From NCBI GenBank assembly GCA_001661245.1, contig KV454017.1, forward strand, positions 167,528 through 231,527: 64,000 nucleotides of DNA, given 5' to 3'. This document shows positions 39,901-48,965 of the stretch, one piece after another. The DNA is from Pachysolen tannophilus NRRL Y-2460 (lineage: Eukaryota > Ascomycota > Pichiomycetes > Alaninales > Pachysolenaceae). Positions within the stretch are counted from its first letter, which is position 1; every line of letters starts with the position of its first letter. Both the position numbers and the translations under genes were made by a program. Under the pieces are notes generated by a model. The model searched no databases and was not told the origin of the DNA. It was given only the letters and a program-made list of their open reading frames with translations.

Positions 39901-41559
39901 AAATTTTTTTTTCTAATTTACTCCAGAAAGGTACCACAATTCATCTAGTATTTGTTTCTTGTAATATAATTTTTTTTGAAATAATGTAGTTATTTTTGGT
40001 CTTTTCATCTACCGCCCAAGACGATTGATGCTATATTTTTAAATAAATAATAATAATAATAATATTTTTATTATTAATTAATTAATTTAAATTTAATTTA
40101 ATTTAATTTAATAATTTAATTTAATTAAATGAGGTGTATGTAGTTTTCGGGCTGTATAATACGAAAAAAAGAAAAATTTACAATTTTATTTTTAAAGAAA
40201 CCACTATTGAGATGAAAGATCTAAAAGGCGTCTAAGTTTAAGATCTTCAAAAATAGTTTGACATATATTTTTAGCAATGGTCATTCATCCATTCATTTTT
40301 TTATTCATTTATTTATTAATTGATATTCTATTAAGATTATTCTTTATATTGTTAAAGTGTGTGTCTTGTCCTAGCCCATCTCTATTAAATCTATTAAATT
40401 TACTAATTGGGCTCCAGTGGGATCCAGTGGGCTCAATAGGGCTCAATAGGGCTCAACAGGGCTGGCTCATTTGCCTGGCCAGGTAAGACTGGCTAGCCTT
40501 GCTCTAGCCTTTCTCTAGCCTAGCCCGGGCTACTTGAAAATGGCATCGCTGGCAGGTTGGTTGACTGGCTGGCTGGGGAGGCAGGGCTGCGCAGCTACAG
40601 TTTCCTTATGCGGACTTTTACTACATGCACAAATATTTTATACGGAGTAAACAAACGGATTCTCGATTTTTTTTTGCAATTTTCAATTTTCAATTCTCGA
40701 AAAAAAAAACTTTAAACACTACAAACCGTACATCCATAATAATTTTTTTTTTTCGGAGGCGGACTTGACATTTAGTTTCTTACTATCAATTTATCAATTA
40801 TATAAACAATACAAGAAATAAAGTAAACTGAAATAAAAAAGTCAACTTATAATTAACTTAATATGATTATAATTGTTCATAAACATTTCATTTTTTGTTT
40901 CTTTTTCAAAAGAAAAAAAATGGATTAAATAATAATAGTAATACTTTGTATTCTTTATGTATTCCCGTTAGAGATGACAGAATTTACTAAATCGGTCCAT
41001 AGTTTATTCTAAATTTTTTTTTTTTTTTGTTTTTTGTTTTTTTGTTCTGTTCTGGAAACTTCCTGTTTTGAAAATTTCCTTTTATTGCCTGCCTCCACTA
41101 AAGCTACTAGGTTTCCGTTTTAGAAAGTTAACTTTTCTTTACTTTTACTTAACTACAGCAACTTAAGATAACAACATTTCGCATAACAGAGACCTTATTT
41201 TTATTTTATTTCCTTATATTATTTCAATGATATGCACGATTGCATATGGCTTGTCGCATACACGAAAAAATGTCCACATTCTTTAACCAACAACACAAGA
41301 CTTTTTATATGTTTGTTTGTTTGTTTTTACCTAAAAATAATCTCATCGAGCGATCATACAACAACAACAAAAAAAAAAAAATAAAAAAAAATTTTTTTTT
41401 TTTGTATGTTTTAAAATTTGTATAAATACAGTAATAATTCGCCACTTTTTTCTTCCTCTCTATTTTTTTATTTATTTACATTGTTTATATATATATATTT
41501 TTTTAAAAAAAAATATTTTAATTTAAAACTAATCGATTGATTTGATAAATTTTTTGAAA
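39834..41559. other. 1.7-kb gene-poor region, LST4 promoter and promoter of the small biased gene
   Basis: It holds an A33-type tract just upstream of LST4 (about 39867-39899), TTTAA repeats (about 40080-40130), a GC-rich patch with a 10-bp tandem repeat (40404-40612), and TATAAATA near 41421, about 135 bp before the next ATG. No open frame looks coding. Confidence 0.55.
40411..40460. repeat. 10-bp tandem repeat within a GC-rich island
   Basis: Five contiguous 10-mers: GCTCCAGTGG, GATCCAGTGG, GCTCAATAGG, GCTCAATAGG, GCTCAACAGG. The palindromes CCTGGCCAGG (40474-40483) and TAGCCCGGGCTA (40521-40532) follow, then CTGG/CTAGCC-rich sequence to about 40612. Confidence 0.85.
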
Positions 41560-41935
41560 ATGTCTACAACTGAAGTATGTTTAATTCAATTGTTTATTTA
41601 TTTATTTATTTTTGAATTTAAAAACTAACTAAAATTTTTTTTTTTCTATTTTTTTTTTTAATTAGCAACAAACTGCAACTAACGAGGTTAACGAAGTCAG
41701 CGAAGTTCCAGCTGCTGATGTTGAAGAAACTACCAAGGAAGAAGTCACTCCAGCCAAGGAAGAAGCCACCAAAGAGGCCGAGCCAGCTGCTGAAGAAGCC
41801 AAGGATGTTGAAGCTAAGAAGGAGTCAACCGCCAAGAAAACTGAAACTTCTACAAAGGATACAAAAGAAGAAAAAGTCAAATCTTATAAGAAATGGTTAA
41901 ACAAAATTAAAGCATTAGCTTCAAAAGTAAACTAA
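41560..41935 (+). CDS. Small Glu/Lys/Ala-rich protein of unknown function, strongly biased codons, one intron
   Basis: Exons 41560-41574 and 41666-41935 give 94 residues. The intron has GTATGT, an AACTAAC branch and TAG. Not recognised. The protein is hydrophilic with Glu/Ala/Lys/Thr repeats (EEVTPAKEEATKEAEPAAEEAKD) and ends in a likely amphipathic basic helix (KVKSYKKWLNKIKALASKV). No signal peptide or membrane segment. Codon choice (GCC, AAG, GTC, ACC, AAC) is unlike the A/T-ending codons of neighbours and typical of very highly expressed yeast genes. A TATA box and kilobase-scale flanks fit that. It could be a stress- or membrane-associated LEA/Hsp12-like protein, but no homology is claimed. 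Confidence 0.75.
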
Positions 41936-42421
41936 ATTTGACTGATTGATTGAAAAAGAAAAAAAAAAAACAAAAAAGAAAAACTGAATTCTATTTGGAT
42001 TTGGCTTCTTAATTTTTTTTTATTTTTTCTATTTTTTTATTTTCTCAAATTTATTTGTATTTATAACTGCAATAAAAACACAATTAAGATAGATGTCAAG
42101 TTTTTGCTTTTTTTTTTTTTTTTTTTATAATTTTAATTTTATCCCCCTGATAGAATTTTTATTTTCATTTTTAATTTCAGTTTAGCTGCACAAGAGAATG
42201 ATGGTATTAGCTTAATTTTGTTGTTACAGTTGATATTCAAATTGTTTTGAACGCTTTTTTTTTTTTTTTGTTTTTTCAAACTTTTATTTTTAGTGTGATT
42301 TCTTGTCTTTTTTGGTGTTTATAACTAACTACTAATTAATAATCTTTTTTTTTTTCTCTTTCTTTCTTTTTTTGCTTTTTTATTTATTTAATATTCTAAT
42401 CTCTTTTGATTTTTTGTTGTT

Positions 42422-42460
<39 letters not shown>

Positions 42461-44149
42461 GATAACGATTTTTCCTTTAATACTTAATTTCTTAATTTTA
42501 ATATAATAATTGAAAAAATAAATAATTTAAAATGTAAGTAAAGAGAGAGTGTGTGTCTTTTTCTATCTCTTATTATTTTGTTATTATTTGTTAATTGTCA
42601 TTGCCACAATTTTATTCTACATCTAAGAATTTTAAAACCGTTTCAGGTTTGAACTTGCTATTTATTTATTTTGCTTTAATCTTACACAAGATTCAGTTAG
42701 GTATTTTTTATTCAACCAGGTTTGTCCTTCCTTGCTTTCAAAATTTTTTACTATATTTAATAATATATTTTTAATTGCTTGTGCTTTTTTATACTTGTTT
42801 AATCTGAAAATAATATGTCCGGATTATTAATGGTGGGGTTGAGAAGAATCTACTTTTAAACATTACGAATCAAAACAACAAAATTCGCGAAACTTCTACT
42901 ACTTACTACAACTTACTACTTTAGTGAAAACCTCGAGCCTCATGAGTTCAATGAGCTCATGAAACATCGAGCACTAATTTTTTTTTTTTTCGCGACAAAA
43001 GTAACAGAAGTAATTGACTAGTAAAAAAAAAAAATTACACCGCCGTATGTATGTGTATGTATTTACCAAATATATAAAAAAAAAAATTCTATTTTGTTTT
43101 TAATAATTTTCAACCGGTTTGATCCACTGGGTCTACTTGCCAAAATAAAATTTGTTTCTTTATTCGGTTGAAATGTTTTGTTTTTTGTTTGTTTGGTACA
43201 AATGCACACTACTGTTTAATCAAATATACTAAGCCAAAAAAAAGAAAATAAATAATAATTTTCTTTGATAAGAATAAAGTGTAAAAATTAAAACGTTATT
43301 GATACACCTTTACTACTATTACTATTCAACTGTAACAACACTTAAAATTATTATTTTATTATTATTTTTTTTTTTGGAAAATTCAATTTTAAACTCAACA
43401 TAAAACTTTTAACTAATACTTCTACACATTTTTTTTAGTAGTCTATTATAATTATATCACTATCACTACTACTATTACAACGTATGGTCGTGTACTTGAT
43501 ACAAAGTTTTTGGGGTTTTTTTTTTCTTTTTTGTTTTTGTGGTTAAAATAAAATCAAAAAAATAAAAAAAAAAAAAAAGGAAAAAAAAAGCCAAACGTTT
43601 TAGGGTGATAATAATATAAATATATATTAAATATATATATATATGATATATATATATATATATATATTTATAAAAAATATTAATATATTAGGGTTCATCT
43701 TAATCGATCAAAGATTAGATTAGAATAATCATTTAAAAGATTTATGGAATAATTTTAAACCCCATTCAGATCTATATCTTTATTCTTCGTTTTCTTTTTC
43801 TTTTGTTTTTTTTTTTTTAATTACTTGATTTTTTGATAGATCATTTTTTTAAAAAAGAAATTCAAGCGCCCCTTCCCGTTTGCTTTCTTTAATTTATAAT
43901 AATTGACATTTCATATACAAATATACAAATATACAAATATATATAAATATATATAAATATAAATATATATTTATATTTATATATATATTGAAGTGATAAT
44001 TGAAGCTATTTATGCTATAGATTATTATTAATATCATTATTGGGTTTGTATTTTGTTGATTAATACCTATTTTTTTTAATTTTTTTAATTTTTTAATTTT
44101 TCTATTTCTTTGGAAATATTGAATCAATAAAGCAGAATAAACCAAGGAT
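41936..44149. other. 2.2-kb gene-free region upstream of HRR25
   Basis: No coding or RNA gene recognised. Features: a 35-T run at 42424-42458, TCATGAG...CTCATGA inverted repeat at about 42949-42961, TA microsatellites (about 43620-43680), ATATAAAT repeats (about 43915-43990), and many poly-T/poly-A tracts. It must contain the HRR25 promoter and leader; an unrecognised ncRNA cannot be excluded. Confidence 0.5.
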
Positions 44150-45729
44150 ATGTAAGTATTTTCAATTTTAATTTTTTTTTTTTTTTTTTTTTGCTTTTCT
44201 ACTTACTATATATAAGTTTGATCATTTACTAACTTTTATAAAAAAAATTTTTAAAAATATTCAGGGATTTAAGAGTTGGAAGAAAATATCGTATTGGAAG
44301 AAAAATAGGTTCAGGATCATTTGGGGATATATATTTAGGAACTAATATTATTTCTGGAGAAGAAGTTGCAATCAAATTGGAAAATGTTAGAGCAAAACAT
44401 CCTCAATTGGAATATGAAGCAAGAGTTTATAAGGCCTTGTGTGGAGGTGTTGGTATTCCATTTGTAAGATGGTATGGAACTGAATGTGATTATAATGCAA
44501 TGGTAATTGATTTATTGGGCCCCTCATTAGAAGATTTATTCAACTATTGTAATCGGAAATTTTCTTATAAAACAGTTTTATTATTAGCTGATCAATTATT
44601 ATGTCGTATTGAATTTATTCATGCAAGATGTTTTATTCATAGAGATATAAAACCTGATAATTTTCTTATGGGAATTGGGAAAAGAGGATCACAAGTTAAT
44701 GTAATTGATTTTGGTTTAGCTAAAAAATATAGAGATCCAAGAACTCATTTGCATATTCCATATAGAGAAAATAAAAATTTAACAGGTACTCTGAGATATG
44801 CTTCAATAAATACTCATTTAGGTATTGAACAATCAAGAAGAGATGATTTAGAAAGTTTAGGTTATGTTTTAATTTATTTTTGTCGTGGTTCTTTACCTTG
44901 GCAAGGTTTAAAAGCTGCTACAAAGAGACAAAAATATGATCGTATATTGGAAAAAAAAATGGCAACTCCAGCAGAAGTTTTAGCAAGAGGTTTACCAACA
45001 GAATTTGTTCATTATTTAAATTATGTTAGATCTTTAACTTTTGAAGATAGACCAGATTATGTTTATCTTAGAAGATTATTTAGAGATTTATTCATAAGAG
45101 AAGGATATTTGTATGATTATGTATTTGACTGGACAGTGTTTAAGTATAAACAAGTTCAACAACTGCAACAAGTGCAGCAACAACAACAACTGCAACAACT
45201 GCAACAACTGCTGCAGCAGCAACAACAACAACAACATCATCAACAACAACTGCAAATCCAAGATTCTGGTGAAAACAAAGAAAGCAATGAAGATGAGGAA
45301 TTAAAAGATGAAAATGGAGGCGGCGGTAGCGGTGGCCAGCTGCAGCAAATAGCACCACCACCACCACAGCAACAACAACAACAACAACAAGCACAACAGC
45401 AACCGCAACAGCAACTGCAACTGCAATCTCCACCACAACCTCAAGCACAACCACAAGCACAACTGCAATCGCAACAATCAAGACAAGTCCAGCCTTTATT
45501 ACAGCAGATTGGACAACAGCCCGTTCAACAGGCGCCAAATCCTGCACAACAGTCATTCCCAGTATATAGAGTGCAGCCTTTATCGTCACAACAACCACCA
45601 CCGGTAACTCAGGAATCTCCCCAGATCACACAAGCGTCTCCTCAGCAACTGCTTCCACATCAACATCATCAACAACAACAACAACAACAAAATGCATTTC
45701 AATCAGGTGTGAATCAGCCGTGGCTTTGA
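44150..45729 (+). CDS. HRR25: HRR25, casein kinase 1 delta/epsilon orthologue; start codon split by an intron
   Basis: Exon 1 contributes only 'AT' (44150-44151). The intron 44152-44264 has GTAAGT, a perfect TACTAAC branch and CAG. Exon 2 begins 'G GAT TTA AGA', giving [22 protein letters not shown] exactly as in Hrr25 (488 residues). Kinase motifs: glycine loop, VAIK lysine, [21 protein letters not shown] and CK1-specific [31 protein letters not shown]. The residue after TGT is encoded by CTG (44791), where CK1 enzymes have Ala. The C-terminal ~190 residues are Gln-rich with many CTG codons and end in PWL. Hrr25 acts in DNA repair, 40S maturation, vesicle traffic and meiosis. Confidence 0.93.
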
Positions 45730-46350
45730 ATGAACAATTTTTTTTTTTTTTTTCTATAATACAAACTACTAGCTGAGTGTGTGTTATCACGAACAAAGCT
45801 AAATGATTGAACAAGGTAGAAGAAGAAGAACATGGAAAAAAACTGGTTGGCATTATATATATTTTATAACACTTCATAATCTTTCATTTTTAATATTTTT
45901 TTTTTCATTTTTTTTTCTCCTCCATTGAAGATAAGATTTACAAAAATTGTACTCTGCATCATTAGTATTTTTCAACTTTGTTATTTTTGTTTTAATTTTT
46001 TTTTCTTTTATTCTTTTTTATTTTTATTTTTACTTTTTTTTTTTTTATTTTTGGTTTTTGACTGTTTTTCTCTTTAATTAATTAAAGGTTGATCTCTTTT
46101 TTTAAAAAACCAAAATCTATATATATGATCAATTTGAATATTTGCTCTTTAATAATATTAAGAATTTATCAATTAAAAAGATTTGATTAAAAATATATAT
46201 CGATTTACACGTGTTTTCTTATATTAACAATTTAAAAAATCATTAATAAAGAGATGCTATTTTTAAATATATAATTATTTATTTAATTGAATTAGTAATA
46301 TATATCTATATATCTAAATATTTATTGGTTTATCAATGCAGTGAGTGATA
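45730..46350. other. Intergenic HRR25-PGC1
   Basis: About 620 bp, T-rich. A CACGTG E-box (46208-46213) and a two-codon upstream ORF (46336-46344) lie before PGC1. Nothing else recognised. Confidence 0.5.
46336..46344 (+). promoter_or_regulatory. Minimal uORF ATG-CAG-TGA just before PGC1
   Basis: A two-codon ORF ends 6 nt before the PGC1 ATG. If the transcript starts upstream of 46336, it would precede the main start codon in the leader; transcript start is unknown. Confidence 0.4.
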
Positions 46351-47427
46351 ATGTCAGATGCTATTACACAGAAACCAGTTATTGTTGGACATAGAGGTTT
46401 TAGAAAAAAATTTCCTGAAAATACATTATTATCATTTAATGCAACTATTAGTGATGCACAATGTCAAATTATTGAAACTGATTTACAATTATCAAAAGAT
46501 GGGATTATATTAATTAACCATGATGCTGAAACTGGAAGGACTTATAATAAGAATTATAAGATACAAGAAACTTTTTATGAAAATGAATTATCATTATTAA
46601 GAAATTTAGAAGAACCTCATGAACCAATTTTAACTTTTGAAAAATTAATAATTTGGTTTTCTAAAAAAAATGGTGATTTTAGAAATATAAAATTGATGTT
46701 AGATATTAAAAGAGTTAATAATGTTATTATCTTAGATAAGATAATTGAAACTTTAATCAAAGTTAATAATGATTTAAATTATTGGTATAATAAAATAATA
46801 TTTGGATTATGGACTCCAGATTTTTATGATTATGCAGTATCAAAACAATTATTAAATAATTTTGAAATTGTTAATATTACTGCAAGTATTACAATTGCCA
46901 AAATTTTTTTAGAAAAATCTTTAAAATATGAATCTGAATTTAATTCAACTAATCATCATAAAGATGATTATTTTAAAATGAAAATATCTGCTATTTCATT
47001 ACTTCATATTGCAACATGGAGTGGTGATCTGTTTATTGGATTTTATGATGACTTGTTAGAAAAAAATGTTCGTTTATATTTATGGACTGTTAATTCAGAA
47101 GAAGATATCCAATTTTGTTGTAGATTGGGTGTTGATGGTATTGTCACTGATAATCCAGATTATGCTCAAGCTTTAGTAACACATCCTAATAATGATATTT
47201 TATTTAAAAGAGATAAAAATTTGGGGAATTTTTATAAAAAGGAAAATTTATTCAATTTGATGACATTAACAGGTTGGAGAAGATATGGTTTATACACAGT
47301 TTATAAAGGTTTTGAAGCTGCATTATTAAGAGGTTATTTAAGTATTAATGTTCCAATCATCAATGGTGGTAAAGAAACTATTGGATCTTATTCAGTTTCT
47401 ATATTGAAACTTTTAGGTATAATTTAA
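46351..47427 (+). CDS. PGC1: PGC1, phosphatidylglycerol phospholipase C (GDPD family)
   Basis: 358 residues from the ATG at 46351. The GDPD catalytic motifs are clear: VGHRGFRKKFPENTLLSF (catalytic His/Arg), IETDLQLSKDGIILINHDAETGR (metal-binding Glu/Asp and second His), LMLDIK and VRLYLWTVNSEED. The C-terminal segment is moderately hydrophobic, as in S. cerevisiae Pgc1, a tail-anchored enzyme of mitochondria and lipid droplets that degrades phosphatidylglycerol. S. cerevisiae PGC1 is YPL206C, two genes from HRR25 (YPL204W) and near RKM1 (YPL208W); the same trio is here. Confidence 0.9.
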   Translation: MSDAITQKPVIVGHRGFRKKFPENTLLSFNATISDAQCQIIETDLQLSKDGIILINHDAETGRTYNKNYKIQETFYENELSLLRNLEEPHEPILTFEKLIIWFSKKNGDFRNIKLMLDIKRVNNVIILDKIIETLIKVNNDLNYWYNKIIFGLWTPDFYDYAVSKQLLNNFEIVNITASITIAKIFLEKSLKYESEFNSTNHHKDDYFKMKISAISLLHIATWSGDLFIGFYDDLLEKNVRLYLWTVNSEEDIQFCCRLGVDGIVTDNPDYAQALVTHPNNDILFKRDKNLGNFYKKENLFNLMTLTGWRRYGLYTVYKGFEAALLRGYLSINVPIINGGKETIGSYSVSILKLLGII

Positions 47428-47639
47428 AAAGAAACTAAAAGAAAAGAAAAGGAAAAAACAAAACAAATTGAACATTTATTCAAGAGAAACTATGGTATAA
47501 ATAATTTTTATTTTATTTTATTTTATTTTATTTTTTTTATTTTAATTGATAAATACTTTTCATGAGAAGCTGTGCTTTCTCTATATTTAATTTAACAATC
47601 ACTGGTGATTTCAAATGAACTTGAATATAAAAAAATCTT

Positions 47640-48815
47640 TTATAACTTGAAATTATTGTATTTTTTATTAACAACCATGTCAATTAAGTTGAATGCAACA
47701 GCATCTTTCATTGGTAGCACAATACCTTCTGGATGTTCATAAGTCTCATCATTAATCATTTTTGATAATTCTTCTACTTCAAACCATCTAGCGTCCAGCA
47801 ATTCTTTATCATTACCCAAATTTATTATCTCATCTTCCCCATTAAAATCTACTACTGCTATACATCCAATCATTAAATTTACAGGAAATGGCCATGGTTG
47901 AGACATAATAATATGAATTCTTTGAGCTTTTACACCTGTCTCTTCCCAAACTTCTCTCAGAACTGCTGCTTCTATAGTCTCTGATGGCTCCATAAAACCA
48001 GCAAGACATGAATACATCTTTGTTGAAACCCTACGTTGATTCAAACCAAGCAAAACTTTGTCACCTTTAACGTTTGTAACTGCAGCAATAACTACAGGAT
48101 CAGTTCTTGGGAATGAAACATTTACAACTGTGGACAGTTTAACTGGACACTTGTATTTTTGAGTTCTCTCATCAATATTTTCAGAATTACAAAGTAATCT
48201 TGTACCTGCATCAATTGGAATCACATTTGAACCACATCCGGGACAAAAATTGTTTTTATCTAACCATTCCAAATACATTTTACCGTAGGAAATTAATGAA
48301 GCTTCAAGGTTCGATAATTTAAAATAATTTGTAATCAGAGATAATTGATCAAAATCATTCGAAATCATTTTTAAATCTTCCTTGTTCTTCAAATTAATGG
48401 CAAAATATGGAATACCTCCATAACCGTTATATGAAAAAAATTTTGATTCTGAATCTAAATCATTATTAAGAGAATCTTTTGAAATCGATTTGAAGTTTAT
48501 TAATTGATCAAGCCCTAAAAATACAACATTGATTGTATCTTTTACTTTTAAGGACTTCAATTCATTGTTAACCGACCAATTCTTTAATGTCTTTTGGAAA
48601 TAATCGTTCAATTTTTCGAATTCCAATATTAATAATTTCTTTGATGATTTGCTAATCAATGGAACTATATGATTATTCTCAGAAATATAAAATATAAATT
48701 TACTATATGGATGCTTAATTGAATTTTTAATATATTCAGAATCAGATCTTAAGAATGAAACCCTATTAACCGTCTCTGAACCAAAGAAAATATCACTATA
48801 ATGGAAAGTTGACAT
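47640..48815 (-). CDS. NPY1: NPY1, NADH pyrophosphatase (Nudix)
   Basis: 391 residues. An N-terminal domain is followed by a zinc ribbon (CPGCGSN...LLCNS...YKCPVK, about 193-228) and a Nudix domain with the box GFMEPSETIEAAVxREVWEETGV (about 272-294), where x is encoded by CTG. The NADH-diphosphatase signature SQPWPFP follows. It hydrolyses NAD(H) to NMN(H) and AMP and also removes NAD caps from RNA. S. cerevisiae Npy1 is peroxisomal; the C-terminus here is FKL, a weak PTS1-like ending. A second CTG falls in ELxDARWF, where bacterial NudC and others often have a small or acidic residue. It is convergent with PGC1. Confidence 0.93.
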   Translation of the reverse strand: MSTFHYSDIFFGSETVNRVSFLRSDSEYIKNSIKHPYSKFIFYISENNHIVPLISKSSKKLLILEFEKLNDYFQKTLKNWSVNNELKSLKVKDTINVVFLGLDQLINFKSISKDSLNNDLDSESKFFSYNGYGGIPYFAINLKNKEDLKMISNDFDQLSLITNYFKLSNLEASLISYGKMYLEWLDKNNFCPGCGSNVIPIDAGTRLLCNSENIDERTQKYKCPVKLSTVVNVSFPRTDPVVIAAVTNVKGDKVLLGLNQRRVSTKMYSCLAGFMEPSETIEAAVLREVWEETGVKAQRIHIIMSQPWPFPVNLMIGCIAVVDFNGEDEIINLGNDKELLDARWFEVEELSKMINDETYEHPEGIVLPMKDAVAFNLIDMVVNKKYNNFKL

Positions 48816-48965
48816 TGTTAATTCTGACTTACAATAAGCAATTAAATGTAAGTCATAAATATGTATTATATAAATATATATAAATATAAATATTTTCTTA
48901 GTAATTGGAAAGTTGTAATTTTTTTTTTATTTTTACATTGGAGTTGAAATAGAAATTGGAATTAA

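Noticed and set aside
40277-40486. 69-codon frame ending in the GC-rich island
   Set aside because: Hydrophobic stretch from T-rich DNA running into a tandem repeat; not protein-like.
40404-40612. GC island as a tRNA or snoRNA gene
   Set aside because: No cloverleaf, C/D or H/ACA boxes could be fitted; explained more simply by tandem repeats.
45140-45601. Val-rich 153-codon frame on the minus strand
   Set aside because: Antisense reading of the HRR25 Gln-rich tail (CAA/CAG repeats).
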